Source of the DNA: Tubulanus polymorphus
Taxonomy: Eukaryota > Nemertea > Palaeonemertea > Tubulaniformes > Tubulanidae
Length of the DNA: 48,873 nucleotides
NCBI RefSeq assembly: GCF_964204645.1
Contig: NW_027437447.1
Coordinates: 1-48,873 of the forward strand
Direction of reading: 5' to 3'
Made by a program: the position numbers and the translations under genes. Positions 8,198 to 17,313 of the stretch are shown in pieces. The notes beneath the pieces were generated by a model. The model searched no databases. It was not told the origin of the DNA and saw only the letters and a program-made list of their open reading frames with translations. The number at the start of each line of letters is the position of its first letter. The stretch's first letter is position 1.

Positions 8198-9765
8198 TTT
8201 AAACCACTGAGCCAGTGGTCCAGCAGGGTGTTAGCTGTACCACGGTTCCAGTGGATCCCGTCTCCAACAACTCTGAAGCGTCGATCGTCGATGGGTGGTA
8301 TCGCGGTGACGTCGTCGTGAATCTCGAGGAATTCGTTGAACTTCCGGGCGAACTGCTGGTGTTCGCGGGTCGTGTTGAGTTGAACGAAGTGGACGAACGA
8401 GTGCTGATACTTCTTGACTGCGGCGTTGATCAGGCGCTGTGTGGTCTTCCTGGCGGTCGCTTCGAAGTTGTTGTCGCGGTTGTTGATTCCGACGCTGATG
8501 ATCACCGTATCCGGGCGATCTCGGCGCTCCGGTACAGCATCGATCAGGTCGGCGAGATGAGCTATCTTGCAGCCGGGGAAGCTCTCGATCTGGACGTCAT
8601 CCGGACGGCGGCTTGATGTGATGTTACTCAGATTTGAGTCACCAATCACCAGAATGGGTCGCCGGGTTGGTGGCAGACTCCAATCCTGTTTCTTCCGACC
8701 CGTATTCGGATGACGGCGAACTTCCTGGGGCGCCATCGGTCTCGGTGTTGGCGTCGGACTTCGCGCTGGCAGTAGGCGCCCTGGTGACCTGTAATGAGAC
8801 GGAGAGCTGGAAAGAGAAGAAGAGAGAGACGGCGTCGGACTGCTGGTTGGTGCGGTCGGCGTTCTCTGCGGCGGCGGCGGCGTCGGGTTTCGAGGCGGCG
8901 GCGTCGGACTTCTCGGTGGCGTCGGACTTCTTGGTGGCGTCGGACTTCTTGGTGGCGGCGTCGGCATCGGACTTCTCGGTGGTGGCGCCATTCTGGTTGG
9001 TGGCGTCCTGGTGACATCCGCGTAGCTTCTCGGTGACCTGGAATCAGAAAAAGAAGGAGGCGCTGTGGGCGCGGCGGGCGCGGCTGCGGTTGGTGCAGGC
9101 GTCCTCGGCGTCGCGGGCTTTCGAATCTTCCGGCTCGGTCTCGGCGGCGGACGAATCTTCGGCTCCGTGGGAGCCTCCTGGTGGTGTGACCTGAAATGAG
9201 AAGGGGAAGAAGGTGGGTTAGATAGGACATTTCTGAGTTTGTCAGACAGAGCCTGACCGCGGAATTTCGACCGCAAATCCAGCGCGATGTTGAAAAGCCG
9301 GATCGTTCCGGGGCTCAGACGGGAGCCGAAATTCCTCCGGGCCCATGTCAGGGCGACATCCTGTGCTGATAGACAGTCCGGCAGAGGATCACCCATTAGC
9401 TGAACAAATGTGGCAGCGTAATGGATGGTCAGCTCTTTCGAAACTGTCTCCATCCAGACGTCCGCGGCAGCGTGCAGCTGCACCGTTACTGCTTCGGTGC
9501 AAGCCGCCGGCCGCAGGAACATCTTCAGATGGTCCTTCTTCCTCCGAATCGCTTTCGGACCAGAGCTCAACTGGGCAAGGTGGTGCGCCACTTGAAGAGC
9601 ACTATAATACGTTTTCGGCGACATCCCGGGTTGCTGGTGTCGCTCAGGGCGTCCTCCGCCCTTGCTGGTCTTCTCAGCTGGTGGTCGTTTCTTCTTTCGA
9701 GTAGATCGCTCCATTGACAGATATTTCGGCGAGGTTGCCTTCGTCAGTGTCAGTGCAGGAATCAT
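8194..9765 (-). CDS. PLE ORF1 with SGNH hydrolase domain, copy 2
   Basis: 523 aa, the same domain order as copy 1 and the same number of proline-linker repeats. It differs from copy 1 by a Lys to Arg change near residue 438 within the hydrolase domain. The GDSN, GINNRD and DGIHW motifs are kept, and it ends in the TTA AAC TAA context needed for the -1 slip. Confidence 0.8.
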   Translation of the reverse strand: MIPALTLTKATSPKYLSMERSTRKKKRPPAEKTSKGGGRPERHQQPGMSPKTYYSALQVAHHLAQLSSGPKAIRRKKDHLKMFLRPAACTEAVTVQLHAAADVWMETVSKELTIHYAATFVQLMGDPLPDCLSAQDVALTWARRNFGSRLSPGTIRLFNIALDLRSKFRGQALSDKLRNVLSNPPSSPSHFRSHHQEAPTEPKIRPPPRPSRKIRKPATPRTPAPTAAAPAAPTAPPSFSDSRSPRSYADVTRTPPTRMAPPPRSPMPTPPPRSPTPPRSPTPPRSPTPPPRNPTPPPPQRTPTAPTSSPTPSLSSSLSSSPSHYRSPGRLLPARSPTPTPRPMAPQEVRRHPNTGRKKQDWSLPPTRRPILVIGDSNLSNITSSRRPDDVQIESFPGCKIAHLADLIDAVPERRDRPDTVIISVGINNRDNNFEATARKTTQRLINAAVKKYQHSFVHFVQLNTTREHQQFARKFNEFLEIHDDVTAIPPIDDRRFRVVGDGIHWNRGTANTLLDHWLSGLN

Positions 9766-10198
9766 GCTGAACTAGGATTAGACACGGGTTTTTATACACG
9801 CAGCGCGCAACAAGTGAACAGTATTTGAGTTAGAAGTTAAGTGACCATATGAGACCTTGTGATCTAGACTAATTGTACTTCTGTGATCAAGCTAATAGAC
9901 AAACTAGGGGTCTGACTAATTATGCCTTTGATCCAGAGTGACTAGAAAACAGCACTAATTATGGCCCTTGATCTAGCTGTTGAATAGTTTGCTTTGATGT
10001 ATAGTTCTAAAGATCTAAAGAACGGCGTGTCTAATATAGAATTGAAAAGTTTTTTTCGATATAACCTAATAAATACTCAAAGTGTTTTCTATAAAGAGAA
10101 ATCTAGAATATGTATTATTAATATACGTGAACCGGAATGTTCGAAATATGTCCGAGTTCAGTTTCAAAATTGCTTAATTCCTAATTAGTTTAGATGCG

Positions 10199-10216
10199 TT
10201 AGGGTTAGGGTTAGGT
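10199..10216 (+). repeat. telomeric junction between copies 2 and 3
   Basis: Identical to the 5607-5624 tract: two TTAGGG units plus TTAGGT. Confidence 0.8.
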
Positions 10217-10329
10217 TTAGAGATAGAGGTTAGGGGACCAAACCGAAGGTTTGGAGACCCCACTAGTGCACGGGCAGCGGGTTATCCCTGTAAAAAAGTA
10301 GTGAGAGTTAATTGTTGTAGTGAGGCGGT

Positions 10330-12789
10330 CTACGGGACGTTCATGCCTCGGGGCGTGTTCGTGTCGAGTCGTCGTATCCAGTCTTGTTCGGCTGCTTCGC
10401 GGATCGGTCTCGTGGAGCCTGGTAGGTGTTGGAGACCGTACACCCGAAAGTGTTCGCGGGTGTGGTCGACTTGGTTGAAGTGGTCCGAGACTGGAGTCGA
10501 ATTCTTCGTTCTGATGCGTGAGACGTGATGAGTGACGCGTTCTCGTAGAGACATTCCGGTTTGGCCGACGTACAGCATGTTGCACTTGGTGCATTCGATG
10601 CAGTATACAATTTCACGGGTCGCGCAATTAATTGTGCTGCGGATCGCGTGCATTTTGTTGTGGCTGCGGCAAACGGTTGTTTCTCGGACGAGTGGACACG
10701 TACGACATCTCGGTGTTCTGCATTTCTCGGTGCCTCGACGTCGGGTTGACGGAGTTCTTTGAGTAGACCTGGAAATAGAAGAATTGGAAACAACGGAAGT
10801 ATTTCTGTTACGATGCGGTGAAGAGGGGACTCGGGGAGGGGGTGGCTCCGTGGGTTTGAGCTGCGACGAAGTTAGGAGATCTTTGAGACTCTTGTGCTTG
10901 GTGTAGGCGGTGACCGTGGTTACCTCGTCAGACCGGCCGGTGGCCGTAGCCAGTTCCGTAAATCTGGTTCGGATGTTACGGGCTAGGGTTCGGTTGGCTT
11001 CGGAGTGAGGTAAGATAAGCGGTAAACGCTTTTTCGGCGGTTCGTCGGCCCGTTGTTGTTCTCGTAGATCTCGTTCGGCGTGGTGCCGTAGAGCTTGGCT
11101 TTTGATGTGTCGCAGTTCGCGGTCTTTGTAGCCACGACCTCTGAGTACTTTAAGGACGGTTCCGGACGCTGCGTGTAAGTCCGAATCGTTATTGCAGATG
11201 CGCCGGAACCGGAGAATTTGACTTTTAACTATACCGGAAAATGTGTGTTTAGGGTGAAACGAGGATCGATGTAGTAATTGATGCGAATCGGTTGGTTTGA
11301 AGTAGACTTTGGTGTCTACTGTGCCACTTGTCTCGAATCGCGGGCCTTTGAAAGTGGTTACGTCCAGGAAGTTGACGCTGGTGTCGCTGATTTCGAACTT
11401 GAGTTTGATGGATCGGCTCACTGTTTGTAGGACGTCGATGAATTGCATCAACGTTTCGCGGCCGTGTTCCCAAACTATGTAGATGTCGTCGATGAACCGA
11501 GCGTATAGCGATGGTTGGAGTTCGCTTCTGGACAGACCTTCTTTTTCCCATTCGGCTACAAAGATATTGGCATAAGAAGGAGCAAAACGCTTACCCATTG
11601 CGGTACCTTTTACCTGTAAATATGTGTTTTCGTTAAAGTTAAAGTCATTTTTCTTCAGGCTGATTTCGAGTAGTTTCAGCAGCTCGGCATCCGGGCGTCC
11701 CGGGTTCGGGTTATCTCGGAGAGCTTGTCGGATGCTGGCGATACCCTCTTCGTGGGGGATGTTGGTGTAGAGCGAATCGATGTCCATGGTGACGAGTAAC
11801 GCATCGGCGCTAAATTGTTTACCGGCCAAAATATCTAGAAAGTGGTTGGTATCTTTGACGTACGACGGGTGACCGCGGGCGATCGGCTGCAAATAGTAGT
11901 CGATCCATTCCGAAATTTCGTAGGTTTCGGAGCCGCAGTCGGAGACGATCGGTCTCCCCGGCGGTACGCGATCGGGTACCGTCCACTTCTCGCGTTCTTT
12001 ATGGATTTTGGGAAGCAGATAGAACTGCCTCTGTTTCGGATTATCGGGCGGTAATAGATATTCGGCGGTTTTTAGCGGGATGATTTTTCGTCGAGCCATA
12101 TTTTCGATGATTTCGCGAATTTCTTCCCCGGTCTGTTCGAAGATCGGTTGCTGCAGCGGCTGATAATACTCGAGATCGGCTAGTTGGCGCATGGCTTCGT
12201 GGACGTAGTCGTCGCGGTCCATGATAACCGTAGCGGAACCCTTATCGGCGGCTTTGATGACAATATTAGTGTTGTCACGCAGCTGCTGGAGGGCTTCGCG
12301 TTCCTGTTTAGTGAGGTTATCATTTACGCGACGCGTATCCCTGGTTTGTTGAGCCAATTCGTGCGCGTCGTTGCAGAACCCGGCGATTACTGGTTCTATT
12401 TCATCCGGAGCCCAACTGCTGGGCAGACGGAAACGCGGAGCCTCGCGGTCCGGTTTGTCTCGGAAGTGATGGTCGAGTTTCACTAGCCGGTTGAATCGGC
12501 ACACTCCCTTGGTGCGCTCGGTCGCGGCGGCATCAGAACCGATTTTTGGAGTCGGGCAATAAGTGAGGCCCTTTCGGAGTAGCTGATGTTGCGCCGGACT
12601 TAGGCGGAGTGAACGTGTGAGGTTGACCACCGGGCTCCCGAGAGCGGTGACCGGATCGCGTCGCGCTTGGTTTGGTGCCGGTTCTTCGTGTTCGTCGGAC
12701 CTGGAAATGGAAGAAATCAGAGAAGCATTGGTTAATTCCGGTTGATTTAACTCACCAATAGTGGACCCGTTGGTCTCACTAATACTTAG
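10330..12789 (-). CDS. Penelope-like reverse transcriptase / GIY-YIG endonuclease, copy 3
   Basis: Intact RT-endonuclease frame with the same motifs as copy 1. It differs at two residues (T127A in ADKG's flank and L144H). The frameshift heptamer is at 12789-12795. All catalytic residues of the RT and GIY-YIG domains are present. Confidence 0.9.
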   Translation of the reverse strand, partial: LSISETNGSTIGELNQPELTNASLISSISRSDEHEEPAPNQARRDPVTALGSPVVNLTRSLRLSPAQHQLLRKGLTYCPTPKIGSDAAATERTKGVCRFNRLVKLDHHFRDKPDREAPRFRLPSSWAPDEIEPVIAGFCNDAHELAQQTRDTRRVNDNLTKQEREALQQLRDNTNIVIKAADKGSATVIMDRDDYVHEAMRQLADLEYYQPLQQPIFEQTGEEIREIIENMARRKIIPLKTAEYLLPPDNPKQRQFYLLPKIHKEREKWTVPDRVPPGRPIVSDCGSETYEISEWIDYYLQPIARGHPSYVKDTNHFLDILAGKQFSADALLVTMDIDSLYTNIPHEEGIASIRQALRDNPNPGRPDAELLKLLEISLKKNDFNFNENTYLQVKGTAMGKRFAPSYANIFVAEWEKEGLSRSELQPSLYARFIDDIYIVWEHGRETLMQFIDVLQTVSRSIKLKFEISDTSVNFLDVTTFKGPRFETSGTVDTKVYFKPTDSHQLLHRSSFHPKHTFSGIVKSQILRFRRICNNDSDLHAASGTVLKVLRGRGYKDRELRHIKSQALRHHAERDLREQQRADEPPKKRLPLILPHSEANRTLARNIRTRFTELATATGRSDEVTTVTAYTKHKSLKDLLTSSQLKPTEPPPPRVPSSPHRNRNTSVVSNSSISRSTQRTPSTRRRGTEKCRTPRCRTCPLVRETTVCRSHNKMHAIRSTINCATREIVYCIECTKCNMLYVGQTGMSLRERVTHHVSRIRTKNSTPVSDHFNQVDHTREHFRVYGLQHLPGSTRPIREAAEQDWIRRLDTNTPRGMNVP

Positions 12790-14345
12790 TTTAAACCACT
12801 GAGCCAGTGGTCCAGCAGGGTGTTAGCTGTACCACGGTTCCAGTGGATCCCGTCTCCAACAACTCTGAAGCGTCGATCATCGATGGGTGGTATCGCGGTG
12901 ACGTCGTCGTGAATCTCGAGGAATTCGTTGAACTTCCGGGCGAACTGCTGGTGTTCGCGGGTCGTGTTGAGTTGAACGAAGTGGACGAACGAGTGCTGAT
13001 ACTTCTTGACTGCGGCGTTGATCAGGCGCTGTGTGGTCTTCCTGGCGGTCGCTTCGAAGTTGTTGTCGCGGTTGTTGATTCCGACGCTGATGATCACCGT
13101 ATCCGGGCGATCTCGGCGCTCCGGTACAGCATCGATCAGGTCGGCGAGATGAGCTATCTTGCAGCCGGGGAAGCTCTCGATCTGGACGTCATCCGGACGG
13201 CGGCTTGATGTGATGTTACTCAGATTTGAGTCACCAATCACCAGAATGGGTCGCCGGGTTGGTGGCAGACTCCAATCCTGTTTCTTCCGACCCGTATTCG
13301 GATGACGGCGAACTTCCTGGGGCGCCATCGGTCTCGGTGTTGGCGTCGGACTTCGCGCTGGCAGTAGGCGCCCTGGTGACCTGTAATGAGACGGAGAGCT
13401 GGAAAGAGAAGAAGAGAGAGACGGCGTCGGACTGCTGGTTGGTGCGGTCGGCGTTCTCTGCGGCGGCGGCGGCGTCGGGTTTCGAGGCGGCGGCGTCGGA
13501 CTTCTCGGTGGCGTCGGACTTCTTGGTGGCGGCGGCGGCGTCGGCATCGGACTTCTCGGTGGTGGCGCCATTCTGGTTGGTGGCGTCCTGGTGACATCCG
13601 CGTAGCTTCTCGGTGACCTGGAATCAGAAAAAGAAGGAGGCGCTGTGGGCGCGGCGGGCGCGGCTGCGGTTGGTGCAGGCGTCCTCGGCGTCGCGGGCTT
13701 TCGAATCTTCCGGCTCGGTCTCGGCGGCGGACGAATCTTCGGCTCCGTGGGTGCCTCCTGGTGGTGTGACCTGAAATGAGAAGGGGAAGAAGGTGGGTTA
13801 GATAGGACATTTCTGAGTTTGTCAGACAGAGCCTGACCGCGGAATTTCGACCGCAAATCCAGCGCGATGTTGAAAAGCCGGATCGTTCCGGGGCTCAGAC
13901 GGGAGCCGAAATTCCTCCGGGCCCATGTCAGGGCGACATCCTGTGCTGATAGACAGTCCGGCAGAGGATCACCCATTAGCTCAACAAATGTGGCAGCGTA
14001 ATGGATGGTCAGCTCTTTCGAAACTGTCTCCATCCAGACGTCCGCGGCAGCGTGCAGCTGCACCGTTACTGCTTCGGTGCAAGCCGCCGGCCGCAGGAAC
14101 ATCTTCAGATGGTCCTTCTTCCTCCGAATCGCTTTCGGACCAGAGCTCAACTGGGCAAGGTGGTGCGCCACTTGAAGAGCTCTATAGTAATTTTTCGGCG
14201 ACATCCCGGGTTGCTGGTGTCGCTCAGGGCGTCCTCCGCCCTTGCTGGTCTTCTCAGCTGGTGGTCGTTTCTTCTTTCGAGTAGATCGCTCCATTGACAG
14301 ATATTTCGGCGAGGTTGCCTTCGTCAGTGTCAGTGCAGGAATCAT
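12786..14345 (-). CDS. PLE ORF1 with SGNH hydrolase domain, copy 3
   Basis: 519 aa. It has the second subtype residues (N52, R55, E122) and a shorter proline linker than copies 1 and 2, because the underlying GGCGTCGGA-type triplet repeats changed in number. The SGNH motifs are intact. A TATA box lies upstream, as in copy 1. Confidence 0.8.
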   Translation of the reverse strand: MIPALTLTKATSPKYLSMERSTRKKKRPPAEKTSKGGGRPERHQQPGMSPKNYYRALQVAHHLAQLSSGPKAIRRKKDHLKMFLRPAACTEAVTVQLHAAADVWMETVSKELTIHYAATFVELMGDPLPDCLSAQDVALTWARRNFGSRLSPGTIRLFNIALDLRSKFRGQALSDKLRNVLSNPPSSPSHFRSHHQEAPTEPKIRPPPRPSRKIRKPATPRTPAPTAAAPAAPTAPPSFSDSRSPRSYADVTRTPPTRMAPPPRSPMPTPPPPPRSPTPPRSPTPPPRNPTPPPPQRTPTAPTSSPTPSLSSSLSSSPSHYRSPGRLLPARSPTPTPRPMAPQEVRRHPNTGRKKQDWSLPPTRRPILVIGDSNLSNITSSRRPDDVQIESFPGCKIAHLADLIDAVPERRDRPDTVIISVGINNRDNNFEATARKTTQRLINAAVKKYQHSFVHFVQLNTTREHQQFARKFNEFLEIHDDVTAIPPIDDRRFRVVGDGIHWNRGTANTLLDHWLSGLN

Positions 14346-16545
14346 GCTGAACTAGGATTAGACACGGGTTTTTATACACGCAGCGCGCAACAAGTGAACA
14401 GTATTTGAGTTAGAAGTTAAGTGACCATATGAGACCTTGTGATCTAGACTAATTGTACTTCTGTGATCAAGCTAATAGACAAACTAGGGGTCTGACTAAT
14501 TATGCCTTTGATCCAGAGTGACTAGAAAACAGCACTAATTATGGCCCTTGATCTAGCTGTTGAATAGTTTGCTTTGATGTATAGTTCTAAAGATCTAAAG
14601 AACGGCGTGTCTAATATAGAATTGAAAAGTTTATTTCGATATAACCTAATAAATACTCAAAGTGTTTTCTATAAAGAGAAATCTAGAATATGTATTATTA
14701 ATATACGTGAACCGGAATGTTCGAAATATGTCCGAGTTCAGTTTCAAAATTGCTTAATTCCTAATTAGTTTAGACGCGGTAATTAGCGGTGCGCGGCCGA
14801 GGCGTATTCCGATATACGCGTGTTTACTAAATAGTCGTAAATGGTGAAATCCGGTTCTTAGTTAATCAAGTTTTCTCCGTATTCTAAAGCTTTTAAGAGC
14901 GGATTTTGAAATATCTACGCGGTATTCTACCGAAAATTGGATGAATTAGACGGCGCGGCGTCGGCGATTTAGTAGGAAGTTATAACCCGTAAGATCTAAA
15001 TTACTGAGTGAGCGCGGGTGGTTAATTAGCCCTAATTATGGGTGACGAGTTTTGATAGAAATGTCTTACTAATACGTCTGTTTTAATTCTAAGTTCTTAA
15101 ATATAATTCTATTAGATAAACTACGCTTATTTAGAGTTATTAGGATCGAGTAAAGCTATGTGAACTTGAACATGTGACAAATATATTCTGACCGGAGCGC
15201 GGGTATTCAGTAAATCGGTTTGAGCTTGCGTAGTTTGAGTGGTTCAAAAACACTATGATCTCTTCTTTAATCCGAAGGTTGAAATATATACGTGATATAA
15301 AACTCTTTTTGAATCGGGAATATTGGGCTGTGTTCTTTGAAAAAAACCGATGAGTTTGAAGGCGTCGTAACTGCGATTTTGTATAGAATTGAGTCGGATA
15401 ATTAGTCAAGAGGCGCGGGTGGCCGATCGGTCACTAATTATGAGTGACTTGTAAACAGTGATTGATGTCCGTTGACTATTATTTATCCTATAAACTTCTT
15501 ATACTTCTACAACCTATAGTGCGGTTTTTGAATATAGCTACTAATACTTTTGAGCGATCTCATTAGAATTGTTATCCGAAAATAAACTGTCTGTTTTAGA
15601 GAAATTTGAAACTTGACACCCGGATCTATATAGAGTATGTTCCAAGAGTTGGCGCGTAGATACGATAATAGTTAATTAGGACGTAGCGGGTTAGGTCCCT
15701 GACCGAACGTTATAGACTAAACGGAGGTTAATTAGGGTGCCGCGGGTTCGAGTCCCGACCAGGCGCCGTTTAGTAATTGAATAGTTCTATTCTAAATGTT
15801 TTTTACCTATTCCGGATTCCTTTTAATTCTGAGTCTTTGACGGATACAATAGTACTTTTCAGATGTTTCTACGATATAATCCTAGTGCCGACGCATATTT
15901 TCAAAATAAATAAGAGCGGTGGACTGGTTAGCGGTATCTAACGCGGGGCACCGGCAACCCGTCAGTACTAGCAGTTAATTTCGGAGCGGCGGGTACGGTT
16001 CCCGAGTATTCTCCGGAGCTTAATTCGGGTGCCGCGGGTTCGAGTCCCGATCAGGCGCGCCGTTTTAGTAATTGAGTATATTCTTACCTATTCTAGATTC
16101 CCTTTTTCTAAATTTATAATAGATTAATTAATACTTTTGGGGTGTTTCTATGATATAATCTCAGTGCTGACGCATATTTTCGAAATAGATAGTAGCGGTG
16201 GACTGGTTACCGGTTTCTATCGTCCTGGGACAGGCAACCAGTCTGTACTAGCGGTTAGGGTTCGGTTCCCGATATCGCGCTTTTGTTTATTTTTCTAACT
16301 GTTTCTGATATTTGGTCTGTCTTCTTACTTACTGAATTTCGATTGAGTTTTCAAAGTAAAGCAGAGAGAACTAATTAAAAGATAAAAGGTTGATGATTCC
16401 TGTGGAGCTTGTGATCTTGGAGTTTGTTTTGTACTCTGTCTCTGAGCGGGTTTCTGCTTCAGGCGACGGAGGATGATTCTGCAAATAGATTGATGATTTA
16501 TAATTAATCAGTTAAGATAATTTACGAGGGAAACCTGGCACGGGC
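14346..16545 (-). other. 5' leader of PLE copy 3
   Basis: No credible long frame. The distal part holds an internal tandem repeat of about 280 bp (about 15745-16020 and 16037-16300). Landmarks are TGGACTGGTTA (15920 and 16199) and a GACGCATATTTTC element repeated at the same spacing. Read on the + strand, antisense to the element, it has tRNA-like T-arms. Whether it is a promoter, an RNA structure or host sequence captured by the element cannot be told from here. Confidence 0.6.
15745..15755 (+). promoter_or_regulatory. tRNA-type box B in the PLE leader, first repeat
   Basis: GGTTCGAGTCC matches the polymerase III box B consensus. It sits in a small stem CGGG / CCCG with a 7-nt TTCGAGT loop, as in a tRNA T-arm. 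A second copy is at 16037-16047, and the pair recurs in copy 5 (22726-22736, 23018-23028). TGGTTAGCGG-like sequences nearby resemble part of a box A, but no complete tRNA cloverleaf is seen. Confidence 0.4.
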
Positions 16546-16556
16546 TAAGGTTAGGT
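16546..16556 (+). repeat. telomere-like junction between copies 3 and 4
   Basis: TAAGGTTAGGT joins the long leader end of copy 3 to the 3' end of copy 4. The junction between copies 5 and 6 is the same. Confidence 0.6.
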
Positions 16557-17178
16557 TTAGAGATAGAGGTTAGGGGACCAAACCGAAGGTTTGGAGACCC
16601 CACTAGTGCACGGGCAGCGGGTTATCCCTGTAAAAAAGTAGTGAGAGTTAATTGTTGTAGTGAGGCGGTCTACGGGACGTTCATGCCTCGGGGCGTGTTC
16701 GTGTCGAGTCGTCGTATCCAGTCTTGTTCGGCTGCTTCGCGGATCGGTCTCGTGGAGCCTGGTAGGTGTTGGAGACCGTACACCCGAAAGTGTTCGCGGG
16801 TGTGGTCGACTTGGTTGAAGTGGTCCGAGACTGGAGTCGAATTCTTCGTTCTGATGCGTGAGACGTGATGAGTGACGCGTTCTCGTAGAGACATTCCGGT
16901 TTGGCCGACGTACAGCATGTTGCACTTGGTGCATTCGATGCAGTATACAATTTCACGGGTCGCGCAATTAATTGTGCTGCGGATCGCGTGCATTTTGTTG
17001 TGGCTGCGGCAAACGGTTGTTTCTCGGACGAGTGGACACGTACGACATCTCGGTGTTCTGCATTTCTCGGTGCCTCGACGTCGGGTTGACGGAGTTCTTT
17101 GAGTAGACCTGGAAATAGAAGAATTGGAAACAACGGAAGTATTTCTGTTACGATGCGGTGAAGAGGGGACTCGGGGAG
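16557..17178 (-). mobile_element. Penelope-like element copy 4 (622-bp 3' fragment)
   Basis: Only the 3' UTR with its hairpin and the GIY-YIG end of the RT frame remain. The 5' cut falls directly at TTAGGG repeats. This is what an incomplete reverse transcription followed by telomere repeat addition would leave. Confidence 0.88.
16670..17178 (-). pseudogene. 5'-truncated GIY-YIG end of PLE copy 4
   Basis: About 169 codons remain, matching residues from about 599 onward of the RT frame: the Ser/Thr/Arg-rich linker, the Cys/His cluster and the whole GIY-YIG nuclease. The sequence equals the other copies over this length. The polymerase domain is absent, so it is a dead fragment. Confidence 0.85.
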
Positions 17179-17200
17179 AGGGTTAGGGTTAGGGTTAGGT
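17179..17200 (+). repeat. telomeric junction between copies 4 and 5
   Basis: Three TTAGGG-type units follow the truncation point of copy 4 and run into the 3' end of copy 5. Confidence 0.85.
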
Positions 17201-17313
17201 TTAGAGATAGAGGTTAGGGGACCAAACCGAAGGTTTGGAGACCCCACTAGTGCACGGGCAGCGGGTTATCCCTGTAAAAAAGTAGTGAGAGTTAATTGTT
17301 GTAGTGAGGCGGT

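Larger units (their letters stand above)
5625..10198 (-). mobile_element. Penelope-like element copy 2 (leader truncated)
   Basis: Near-perfect tandem duplicate of copy 1 with the same truncation point in the leader. The shared breakpoint means the two copies arose by tandem duplication, unequal exchange or copying of a multimeric template, not by two independent 5' truncations. An assembly duplication is also possible; the known difference is one ORF1 residue (Lys to Arg near residue 438) and its codon. Confidence 0.88.
10217..16545 (-). mobile_element. Penelope-like element copy 3 (long leader, probably full length)
   Basis: The unit is about 6.3 kb, with intact ORF1 and RT frames and a 2.2-kb 5' leader (14346-16545). 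The leader end, a CCTGGCACGGGCTAAGG-like sequence, is the same in copies 3 and 5, so this is probably the natural 5' end. The RT carries A127 and H144, unlike copies 1 and 2. Confidence 0.85.

Noticed and set aside
15700-16100. Functional tRNA gene in the PLE leader
   Set aside because: Only T-arm/box-B-like pieces are visible. I could not fold a complete acceptor, D-arm and anticodon arm.
16380-16545. Hammerhead ribozyme, which many PLEs carry
   Set aside because: I looked for the CTGATGA and GAAA core on both strands in the leader and junctions and found no convincing arrangement. A covariance search would be needed to exclude one.
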